Shown: positions 23,557 to 29,844 of the stretch, one piece after another
Layout of the letters: every line of letters begins with the position of its first letter
Position numbering within the stretch: position 1 is the stretch's first letter
Source: Nitrospirota bacterium
GTDB lineage: Bacteria > Nitrospirota > Nitrospiria > 2-01-FULL-66-17
DNA length: 38,333 bases
NCBI GenBank assembly: GCA_016201825.1
Contig: JACQCD010000092.1
Coordinates: 1 to 38,333 of the forward strand
Reading direction: 5' to 3'
Translations under genes and position numbers: made by a program
Notes under the pieces: model-generated
The model's database searches: none
What the model was told of the DNA's origin: nothing
The model's input: only the letters and a program-made list of their open reading frames with translations

Positions 23557-24627
23557 TCACGCATCAAAGAGCAACGGAAGTTCGTCGGGCCTTCTGAACC
23601 CGCGCGTGCTCAGCTCCGGCCAGCCCGGCGCGAGGCCGGCGCGCCGACAGGCCACCGTGAAGAGCGCCAGGATCTGCTCCGCGAACGGTCCGCTGCCCGA
23701 CATGCGCGCGCCGAAATTCGGATCGTTGAGCCGTCCGCCGCGTATCTCGCGGATGCGGTGCAAGACCTTGTCCTTCATCCCGGGCCGATGCCGTTCGAGC
23801 CAGGCTTCAAACAACGGGGCCACGGCGTACGGCAGGCGCAGGGGGACGAAGCCGGCGGACGTCGCGCCCGCGTCGGCCGCCGCTTGGACGATGCGGGGGA
23901 TCTCCGAGTCGTTCAGGCCGGGGATGACCGGGGCGACGTTGACGCCGACGGGGACGCCGGCCTTCGCCAGCGCGGCGATCGCCGCGAGGCGCTTCGTGGG
24001 GCGCGAGGTACGCGGTTCGAGGACCCCGCAGAGGTCGGCGTCCAGCGTGGTGATGGAGAGGAAGACCGCGGCGGCGTGGTACCCGGCGAGCGAGGCGAGG
24101 ACGTCGGCGTCGCGCGCGACCAGCGCGTTCTTGGTGATGATGACGACCGGATTGCGGAACTCGGCGAGGACCTCGATACAGCGGCGGGTCAGGCGCAGCT
24201 TGCGCTCGATGGGCTGGTAGCAGTCGGTCACGCCGCTCATCGCGATCACCCGCGGCTGCCAGCGCGGACTCGAGAGTTCGCGCCGGAGCAGCTCGGGCGC
24301 GTCGTACTTGACCATGATCTTGGTCTCGAAGTCCAGTCCCGCCGAGAACCCCAGGTACTCGTGCGTCGGACGGGCGTAGCAGTACGCGCAACCGTGCTCG
24401 CAGCCCCGGTAGGGATTGACTCCCGCGTCGAAGCCGACGTCGGGGCTGTCGTTGGTCGCGATGATGGATTTCGACGCGTCGGGGAGGAACTGCGTCGTGG
24501 GGAGCGGCTGCTCGTCGTCGCCCTCGACCGGCTCGGACACCCGCTCGACGTGCTCGAAACGGTTCTTCGGATTCTCAGCGGTTCCACGCCCCCGGATGCG
24601 ATGGGGCGGAGGTTGATCGGCGATCAC
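23557..24627 (-). CDS. PA0069-type radical SAM protein
   Basis: GTG 24627 has GGAGG 7 nt upstream and lies 1 nt after the upstream stop, giving 356 residues; ATG 24651 is in frame but overlaps the upstream gene. The [4Fe-4S] motif is CEHGCAYC within NPYRGCEHGCAYCYARPTHE (about residues 70-90), the CxxxCxxC of radical SAM enzymes, in the form seen in SplB-like and PA0069-family proteins. Family features TKNALVARD and VPVGVNVAPVIPGLND follow. It probably cleaves S-adenosylmethionine to start radical chemistry. The family's substrate is not known; DNA or nucleotide repair has been suggested from its similarity to spore photoproduct lyase. It shares an operon with the ArsC-like and cls-like genes. 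Confidence 0.85.
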   Translation of the reverse strand: MIADQPPPHRIRGRGTAENPKNRFEHVERVSEPVEGDDEQPLPTTQFLPDASKSIIATNDSPDVGFDAGVNPYRGCEHGCAYCYARPTHEYLGFSAGLDFETKIMVKYDAPELLRRELSSPRWQPRVIAMSGVTDCYQPIERKLRLTRRCIEVLAEFRNPVVIITKNALVARDADVLASLAGYHAAAVFLSITTLDADLCGVLEPRTSRPTKRLAAIAALAKAGVPVGVNVAPVIPGLNDSEIPRIVQAAADAGATSAGFVPLRLPYAVAPLFEAWLERHRPGMKDKVLHRIREIRGGRLNDPNFGARMSGSGPFAEQILALFTVACRRAGLAPGWPELSTRGFRRPDELPLLFDA

Positions 24628-24628
24628 G

Positions 24629-24985
24629 TCAGCGCCTCCAGATCTTCTCAAACTCCTCCGGCGAGAACCCCACGGTCACGCGCGAGCCGTCGGTCACGAT
24701 CGGCCGCTTGAGGAGCCGCCCCTCCGACGCCAGCATGGCCACGACGGCGTCCTCCGGCAGCGTCTTGACCTTCTCTTTCATGTTGCGCTCGCGGTACAGG
24801 ATGCCGCTGCGATTCAGAAAATCGGTGTAGGGCCGACCGCTCTTTTTGATCAACGACCGCAGTTGGACTAAAGGCGGCGGCTCGGTCGTGATGTCGATCT
24901 CGGTGATCGGGCGGCCGAGCTTGGCGAGAGCCTTCTTGGCATTCGTGCAGGTGCTGCACTTGGCGTAACCGAAGAACGTCAGCAT
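24629..24985 (-). CDS. ArsC/Spx-family reductase-like protein
   Basis: 118 residues with a thioredoxin-like fold. The N-terminus MLTFFGYAKCSTCTNAKKAL carries a CxxC pair (Cys10, Cys13), as in the YffB/Spx/ArsC family; further family words are FLNRSGILYRERNM and EGRLLKRPIVTDG, and the protein ends GFSPEEFEKIW. True arsenate reductases need an Arg set not obvious here, and no arsR, arsB or arsM is nearby, so a general thiol role is as likely as arsenate reduction. ATG 24985 is preceded by GGGGGAA. It is the first gene of a likely three-gene operon and has a candidate promoter at 25010-25039. Confidence 0.85.
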   Translation of the reverse strand: MLTFFGYAKCSTCTNAKKALAKLGRPITEIDITTEPPPLVQLRSLIKKSGRPYTDFLNRSGILYRERNMKEKVKTLPEDAVVAMLASEGRLLKRPIVTDGSRVTVGFSPEEFEKIWRR

Positions 24986-25009
24986 GAGTGTTCCCCCACG
25001 ACGAGCGTG

Positions 25010-25039
25010 ATGCTAGCAGCTTGCGGGCGATCGACGCAA
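25010..25039 (-). promoter_or_regulatory. Candidate promoter of the ArsC-like operon
   Basis: On the minus strand TTGCGT (25039-25034) is followed after 18 nt by TAGCAT (25015-25010), about 25 nt before the ATG at 24985. The -10 word is the same as in the divergent pheS promoter. Confidence 0.45.
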
Positions 25040-25040
25040 G

Positions 25041-25056
25041 GCGGCCGTTTGGCCGC
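25041..25056. repeat. Short inverted repeat between divergent promoters
   Basis: GCGGCC, four bases, then GGCCGC form a perfect 6-bp inverted repeat. It lies exactly between the -35 boxes of the two divergent promoters (25034-25039 minus, 25063-25068 plus), so it could be a shared operator. It has no T tract and is not a terminator. Confidence 0.4.
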
Positions 25057-25062
25057 CGTTCG

Positions 25063-25091
25063 TTGACATCCCCCAGGCCCTTTGATAGCAT
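25063..25091 (+). promoter_or_regulatory. Sigma-70-type promoter of pheS, possibly leaderless
   Basis: TTGACA (25063-25068) is followed after 17 nt by TAGCAT (25086-25091). Transcription would start near 25098, at or within a few bases of the pheS ATG (25100), so the mRNA may have no leader. This fits the lack of any Shine-Dalgarno before that ATG. Confidence 0.65.
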
Positions 25092-25099
25092 CCCGTCCC

Positions 25100-26671
25100 A
25101 TGCTGGCCCCTGAAATTTCCGCCCTCCTCGACGGTCTCCATCCCCTGGAAGTCCGCGTCCTTCTGGCGTTCGGCGAGGTTCCGTCCGTTGCGGAGGCGGC
25201 GTTGCGCGAGACGAGCGGGCTCGATGCGTCGAGGCTGTCGATGGCGCTCGGGTGGTTGTTGACCAAGGAGGCGGTGCGCATCGAGCGCGAGACCGTGACT
25301 CGGCGGGCCTCGCTCGCCGAGGCGGGGGAGCGTTATGCGGCTGAGCTGGTGCCCGAGCTCCGGATTCTGGAGTGGCTCGCGGTGGGCGAGCGCCTCACCG
25401 TGGCCGATCTGCGCGCGGGGCGGGGGCTTGAGCCCGACGAGGTGAGCGGCGCGGTCGGGGCGCTCAAGGGCCTCGGGGCGATTCGGATCGTCGAGGGCGG
25501 CGTGCTGGAAGCCGTGCCCGGCGCCGACGTGGCCGAGTTCCACGCGCTCCAACGCCTGATCGGGGCCTTGCGCGACGCGGGGTCTCGGGTCATGGGTGAC
25601 CCGAGCACGGCCGACGACGATCGCCTGATCGAACAATTCTTCAAGAAGCGCGGGAAGGCCAAGGGGATTTTCAGGATCGACGAGGAGAAAGACCGCAGCT
25701 ACGCGCTGACACCCCTCGGCGAGGCGTTGGCGCAAGCGGTGGCTGCCAAGGGTGCGGTCGGCGAGGAGGTCTCGCAGCTTACGCCTGATTTACTCAAGGA
25801 CGGCGCGTGGCGCGGGAAGGTCTTCCGCAAATACAATATCGGCCTTCGGCCGTCGCGCGTGTTCGGGGGCAAGAAGCATCCGTATCGCGCGTTCCTCGAC
25901 GAGGTGAAGACCCGGTTGGTCTCGATGGGCTTCGAGGAAATGCGTGGATCGCTCATCGAGAACGAATTTTGGAACATGGACGCGCTGTACATGCCGCAGT
26001 TCCATCCCGCGCGGGAAATCCACGACGTGTACTTCGTGCGGGAGCCGCGTGAGTCGCGCCCGATCCCCGAGCCGTTCGCAACCAACGTGGCGCAGGTCCA
26101 CGAGAGCGGCAAAGGCGCGGGGTCGGTGGGATGGCGGTATCCCTTCGACCCGTCGCGCGCTCGTCTCTTGGTGCTGCGCAGCCAGGGGACGGCGGTTTCG
26201 GCGCGGACGATGGCCGGTCGGCCCAAGATTCCGGGCAAATACTTCTCGATCGCCCGGTGCTTTCGCTACGACCAGGTCGACGCCACCCACGCACCCGATT
26301 TCTTCCAAATCGAGGGGATCGTGCTGGGTGAGGGGATCACCTTCCGCACGCTCTTAGGCCTCTTGCGACTCTTCGCGGTGGAAGTGGCTCGCGCGCCCGA
26401 GGTCAAATTCCTCCCGGCGTATTTTCCATACACCGAACCCTCGGTCGAGTTGCACGTCAAACACCCCAAGCTGGGATGGATGGAGTTGGGCGGCGCGGGG
26501 TTGTTCCGACCGGAAGTAACGCTGCCGCTGGGGGTTACCGTGCCGGTCATTGCCTGGGGCCTGGGGCTCGACCGGATGGCGATGATGGCGCTGGGTATCC
26601 GCGACATCCGCGACCTCTTTACCCCCGACCTTGAACAGATCCGCGCCCAGCGCGCGGTGGTCGCGCCCTAG
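25100..26671 (+). CDS. pheS: Phenylalanine--tRNA ligase alpha subunit, archaeal/eukaryotic type
   Basis: From ATG 25100 the protein has 523 residues; bacterial PheS has about 330-350. The extra N-terminal half (residues about 1-200) is a set of winged-helix DNA/RNA-binding units (LDGLHPLEVRVLLAFGEVPS; ALTPLGEALAQAV), as in archaeal and cytosolic eukaryotic enzymes. The catalytic domain has class II motif 2 (YFSIARCFRYDQVDATHAPD) and motif 3 (GLGLDRMAMMALGIRDIRDL). It charges tRNA-Phe as an (alpha-beta)2 complex with PheT, whose gene follows after 121 nt. The start has no ribosome site and lies 9 nt after a -10 box, suggesting a leaderless mRNA. In bacteria this type is known in few lineages, such as spirochaetes. 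Confidence 0.93.
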   Translation: MLAPEISALLDGLHPLEVRVLLAFGEVPSVAEAALRETSGLDASRLSMALGWLLTKEAVRIERETVTRRASLAEAGERYAAELVPELRILEWLAVGERLTVADLRAGRGLEPDEVSGAVGALKGLGAIRIVEGGVLEAVPGADVAEFHALQRLIGALRDAGSRVMGDPSTADDDRLIEQFFKKRGKAKGIFRIDEEKDRSYALTPLGEALAQAVAAKGAVGEEVSQLTPDLLKDGAWRGKVFRKYNIGLRPSRVFGGKKHPYRAFLDEVKTRLVSMGFEEMRGSLIENEFWNMDALYMPQFHPAREIHDVYFVREPRESRPIPEPFATNVAQVHESGKGAGSVGWRYPFDPSRARLLVLRSQGTAVSARTMAGRPKIPGKYFSIARCFRYDQVDATHAPDFFQIEGIVLGEGITFRTLLGLLRLFAVEVARAPEVKFLPAYFPYTEPSVELHVKHPKLGWMELGGAGLFRPEVTLPLGVTVPVIAWGLGLDRMAMMALGIRDIRDLFTPDLEQIRAQRAVVAP

Positions 26672-26692
26672 GAGCCTGTCCATGAATGGCCA

Positions 26693-26790
26693 TCTGCGGC
26701 GTTGTCAGTCGGCCTTGCGTGCTCACGTACGACACGTAGGGGTTCGACATGTCGAACCCCTACCAGGCGCGCAAGACCTTCTAGGCTTTC
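26693..26790. repeat. Decayed copy of the rnpB-flanking repeat with a palindrome inside
   Basis: CTGCGGCGTTGTC and CTCACGTACGA on the left, and CAAGACCTT on the right, match in order the corresponding words of the elements at 32571-32699 and 33177-33299. Where those have the apical AAC(G/C)AGTACG loop, this copy holds the 28-bp GTAGGGG palindrome. The terminal arms are not recognisable. It fills most of the pheS-pheT gap. Confidence 0.5.
26736..26763. repeat. 28-bp perfect palindrome of the GTAGGGG family, copy 1
   Basis: The arm GTAGGGGTTCGACA is followed directly by its exact reverse complement. The same sequence, base for base, occurs at 35511-35538. It lies between pheS and pheT, where it could form an RNA hairpin. 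Confidence 0.9.
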
Positions 26791-26792
26791 GC

Positions 26793-28484
26793 ATGCCCAC
26801 CATTACCGCGCTCAAGCGAGACTTTGAAGCTCTGGTCGGCCGTTCCGTCACTCTCGACGAGTTGGAGGCGGCGCTGCCCCTCGTCAAGGGGGAGCTCAAG
26901 GAGCATGTCCCGGCCACCGACGAACTCCGCATCGAGCTGAACGACACCAACCGGCCCGACCTCTGGTCGGTGGAGGGCATCGCGCGCCAGATCCGCTTGG
27001 CCGAGCGATCGCCTAAGCCGCTGCGCGCAGCGAAAACGCCGGCGCGGATCGATTCCCGCATCCGGGTGACCGACGACCTGCGCGAGATCCGGCCCTACAT
27101 CGGGGCGTGCATCGTCCGGGGGCTTGGCGTGACCGACGCGCTTCTGCCCCAGCTCATTCAGACCCAGGAAAAACTCGCCGAGCTGTTCGGTCGTCGTCGC
27201 CAGACGGTGTCGATCGGCCTCTACCCCCTGCAAAAAATCGTGTTCCCCCTTACCTACACGACGTCGGCGCCGGATGAGGCGAGCTTCGTGCCGCTTGGGG
27301 TGGATCGGGCGATGACCCTGCGCGAGATCGTGGCCGAACACCCCAAGGGGAAAACGTACGCGGGCATTCTCGCCGGCTGCGCGCGGTATCCGCTGCTCGT
27401 CGATCAACGCGGGGAGATCCTGTCGTTCCCGCCCATCATTAATAGTCAGGTCCTGGGCGCGGTGGCGGTCGGCGACGACGAGCTGTTGGTGGAGGTCACC
27501 GGGACCGAGTTGCGGATGGTGATGCTGGCCGTCAATATCTGGGCGGCGAACCTGGCCGATCGCGGGGCCCGCATTGATCCGGTGGTCGTCGAGTACGCGT
27601 GGACCACGCCGATGGGACGGCGAGTGGCCACGCCCCGCGATCTCTCGCGGGCCGTCTCGGTGCCTTCGGGTTTGGTGGCCCAAGTTCTCGGGGACGCGCT
27701 GCGCCCCGCCGAGTCCAAGCGGCTGTTGACCTCGTACGGCCATCGCGTGACGGTCTCGGGCTCCACGCTGAAGGTCACGCCTCCCCCGTATCGCGACGAC
27801 ATCATGCACCCGATCGACGTGGTCGAGGATCTGGCGATCGCCCGCGGCTACGCGTCGTTTGTCCCGGAGATGCCGAGCCAGTTTACGGTGGGGTCGCTCT
27901 CCGCGCTCGAACGCTACGCGGATCGCGTGCGTGAACTCTTGGCGGGGTTAGGGTTCCAGGAGGTCGTCTCCAGCATCCTCACGTCGCGACACGAGGTCTG
28001 GGAGCGCATGGGGCGCCGCGGGGATCCGGAAGGTCTGGTTGAGGTGGACAATCCGATGAGCGAGAGCTTTGCGGTGCTGCGCCCGACCTTGTTGGCGTCG
28101 CTCATGCGGATCGAAGCAGCCAGCTCAAAGGCGGTGTATCCTCATAAAGTCTTTGAGGTGGGCGAGGCGGCGGTCGTCGATCCCGCCGCCGATCCGGGGT
28201 GTCGGACCGAGGTCCGCGCCGGCGCGTTGATCGCGCATCCCACGGCCGCGTTTTCCGAAATCCACGCCGATCTCGAAAGCCTCGCCTACGCGCTGGGCCT
28301 GACCTATCGGTTGGAGCCGATCCCTCACCCGACCTTCATCGAGGGACGGGCGGGGACGATCGTGGTTGGAGACCGGGCGCTCGGCGTGATCGGTGAAGTG
28401 GCGCCGCAGGTGCTCGAGACGTGGGGCATCGGAATGCCGTGTGTGCTCTTCGACTTCGAGCTGGACCCGCTGATCGGAGGGTAG
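26793..28484 (+). CDS. pheT: Phenylalanine--tRNA ligase beta subunit, archaeal/eukaryotic type
   Basis: ATG 26793 gives 563 residues; bacterial PheT has about 800. Present are the N-terminal domain of the archaeal form (MPTITALKRDFEALVGRSV, ELRIELNDTNRPDLWSVEGI), the B3/B4 editing region (residues about 100-260, with FPPIINSQVLGAV), a B5 domain (about 290-370, with VTPPPYRDDIMHPIDVVEDL) and the catalytic-like module to the end. The N-terminal tRNA-binding (EMAP-like) and C-terminal anticodon-binding domains of bacterial PheT are absent, as expected for this type. The frame stays open upstream to 26631, but that part lies in pheS and in the repeat. It ends with TAG, and the following palindrome gives a second in-frame TAG two codons later. 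Confidence 0.93.
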   Translation: MPTITALKRDFEALVGRSVTLDELEAALPLVKGELKEHVPATDELRIELNDTNRPDLWSVEGIARQIRLAERSPKPLRAAKTPARIDSRIRVTDDLREIRPYIGACIVRGLGVTDALLPQLIQTQEKLAELFGRRRQTVSIGLYPLQKIVFPLTYTTSAPDEASFVPLGVDRAMTLREIVAEHPKGKTYAGILAGCARYPLLVDQRGEILSFPPIINSQVLGAVAVGDDELLVEVTGTELRMVMLAVNIWAANLADRGARIDPVVVEYAWTTPMGRRVATPRDLSRAVSVPSGLVAQVLGDALRPAESKRLLTSYGHRVTVSGSTLKVTPPPYRDDIMHPIDVVEDLAIARGYASFVPEMPSQFTVGSLSALERYADRVRELLAGLGFQEVVSSILTSRHEVWERMGRRGDPEGLVEVDNPMSESFAVLRPTLLASLMRIEAASSKAVYPHKVFEVGEAAVVDPAADPGCRTEVRAGALIAHPTAAFSEIHADLESLAYALGLTYRLEPIPHPTFIEGRAGTIVVGDRALGVIGEVAPQVLETWGIGMPCVLFDFELDPLIGG

Positions 28485-28486
28485 CC

Positions 28487-28514
28487 GTAGGGGCACGACA
28501 TGTCGTGCCCCTAC
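28487..28514. repeat. 28-bp perfect palindrome of the GTAGGGG family, copy 2
   Basis: The arm GTAGGGGCACGACA is followed by its exact reverse complement. It differs from copies 1 and 3 in two arm bases (CA for TT), changed symmetrically in the other arm, so pairing is kept. It lies between the convergent ends of pheT and rplT and may stop transcription from both sides, although no T tract follows. Confidence 0.9.
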
Positions 28515-28528
28515 AATTCACGCGTCCT

Positions 28529-28897
28529 TCAGGCCGCGGGGTGGGCGATCCGGGTCTTGGCCTGGCTGACGATTTTGTTGAAACCCGTCGGATCGGCAAT
28601 CGCCAAATCCGCGAGCACCTTGCGATTCAAACCGACCCCGAGTCCGCGCAGCGCCGCCATCAACTGGCTGTAAGACACGCCGGCCATCCGGGCTGCGGCG
28701 CTGATGCGCGCGATCCACAGCCTGCGGAAGTCGCGCTTGCGGGCGCGGCGATCGCGGTACGCGTATTGCTGGCCTTTATCGACGAGTTCGGTCGCGGTGC
28801 GGAAGAGCCGGCTCTTTCCGCCGTACGCTCCCTTGGCGAGCTTCAGGCGCTTGCGGCGCCGTTCTTTCGTTTTGGGTCCGCCTTTAGTCCTGGGCAT
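28529..28897 (-). CDS. rplT: 50S ribosomal protein L20
   Basis: 122 residues of the usual L20 type: a highly basic N-terminus (RTKGGPKTKERRRKRLKLAK) that threads into 23S rRNA, then AYGGKSRLFRTATELV and RDRRARKRDFRRLWIARISA, and a globular C-terminus (LMAALRGLGVGLNRKVLADL). L20 is needed to start 50S assembly and in several bacteria represses its own operon. AAGGAG lies upstream of ATG 28897. It is the last gene of thrS-infC-rpmI-rplT, separated from rpmI by 92 nt that include a repeat of the GTAGGGG family. Confidence 0.97.
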   Translation of the reverse strand: MPRTKGGPKTKERRRKRLKLAKGAYGGKSRLFRTATELVDKGQQYAYRDRRARKRDFRRLWIARISAAARMAGVSYSQLMAALRGLGVGLNRKVLADLAIADPTGFNKIVSQAKTRIAHPAA

Positions 28898-28932
28898 GGT
28901 CGATCCTTTCTCCTTCTGATCGTTCTTTCGAT

Positions 28933-28993
28933 GTAGGGGCGTACTGCTGTACGCCCTTCGGGTTTACGCCCGCGTGCGGCTCGACGCCCCTAC
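28933..28993. repeat. Extended GTAGGGG-family repeat, copy 4
   Basis: It starts GTAGGGGC and ends GCCCCTAC like the shorter palindromes, but is 61 bp long. Inside, GGGCGTAC-TGCT-GTACGCCC forms a hairpin, followed by a second GCCC-containing segment. It lies between rplT and rpmI; its right end contains the TAG stop of rpmI (28992-28990). Confidence 0.75.
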
Positions 28994-29205
28994 GGGGTTC
29001 CGTAAGGTAACAGCCGCTTGATCGCATCGCGGTCGGCCGTCGTGAGTTCCTCGGGGAGGGCGTACCCGCGTTTTCGCTTGGCGCTCTTGTGCGTCAAGAG
29101 GTGCCGATTGCCGCTGCGCTTCCGGGCCAGCTTACCCGAGCCGGTGGTGCGAAACCGCTTATAGGTGCCGCGGTGCGTTTTGAGCTTGGTTCCGGTGCGT
29201 GGCAT
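28990..29205 (-). CDS. rpmI: 50S ribosomal protein L35
   Basis: 71 residues, slightly longer than the usual 64-66. The core is typical: KLKTHRGTYKRFRTTGSGKL, then KRSGNRHLLTHKSAKRKRGY. L35 normally ends near ...LLPY plus one residue; here it ends LLPYGTP, and the TAG stop is the start of the arm of the adjacent GTAGGGG repeat. So the repeat seems to have replaced the native stop and added a few residues. It lies 46 nt downstream of infC, with AAAGGGA as ribosome site, and is cotranscribed with infC and rplT in most bacteria. Confidence 0.96.
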   Translation of the reverse strand: MPRTGTKLKTHRGTYKRFRTTGSGKLARKRSGNRHLLTHKSAKRKRGYALPEELTTADRDAIKRLLPYGTP

Positions 29206-29251
29206 GATGTCCCTTTCTTTCGTGTTGGCGTCGCGCAGAACCCGCTCCGCG

Positions 29252-29770
29252 CTACGTTGCCGAAGCTCCTGCTTTGGGAGCCAGAAGCATGTTCATGTTG
29301 CGACCCTCCATCCGAGGGTGCTGCTCGATGTTGGCCGAGGGCGACAGCTGCTCGACGACCTTTGTCATCAGCGTCCGTCCGGCATCCTGGTGCGCCATCT
29401 CACGGCCGCGGAACATGACCGTGATCTTGACCTTGTGACCGTCGGCAAGAAACGCTTTGGCGTGGCGCATCTTGAAATCAAGATCGTGCGTATCGGTGTA
29501 CGGCCGGAGCTTGACTTCCTTCAACTGAGCGGACTTCTGCTTGGCTCCGCCGAGCTTCTTGGCCTGCTCGTACCGATACTTTCCGTAGTCGATGATGCGG
29601 CAGACGGGCGGAGTGGACGTCGGCGCGACCTCGACCAAGTCGAGGCCGGCCTCTTGAGCGCGTTGCATCGCGTCCTTGACTAAGAGCACGCCGAGCTGCT
29701 CGCTGTTCGGCCCGATGACCCGCACTTCACGGCTGCGGATTTCGTTGTTGACCCGGAGTTTTGCAGCGAT
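29252..29770 (-). CDS. infC: Translation initiation factor IF-3, starting at AUC
   Basis: IF-3 keeps ribosomal subunits apart and checks the start codon. The usual N-terminal residues (AAKLRVNNEIRSREVRVIGP) are only complete if translation starts at ATC 29770-29768, which has AAGGAG 7 nt upstream; an in-frame TAA lies 18 nt before the ATC, so no longer start exists. The first standard start, GTG 29725, would drop 15 conserved residues. That gives 172 residues with the N- and C-domains linked by a helix. AUU/AUC/AUA starts are a known hallmark of infC: IF-3 rejects its own start codon and so represses itself. It lies between thrS (74 nt upstream) and rpmI. Confidence 0.93.
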   Translation of the reverse strand: MAAKLRVNNEIRSREVRVIGPNSEQLGVLLVKDAMQRAQEAGLDLVEVAPTSTPPVCRIIDYGKYRYEQAKKLGGAKQKSAQLKEVKLRPYTDTHDLDFKMRHAKAFLADGHKVKITVMFRGREMAHQDAGRTLMTKVVEQLSPSANIEQHPRMEGRNMNMLLAPKAGASAT

Positions 29771-29844
29771 AGACTGTCTCCTTTTTTATTCGCCCGGTCG
29801 CTTGGAAAGCGGAGGGGTGAAGGACCGTGAAGAGCCGCGTGCCC

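Noticed and set aside
24629-24985. Arsenic resistance operon
   Set aside because: Only a generic ArsC/Spx-type protein is present; no arsR, arsB, acr3 or arsM lies nearby.
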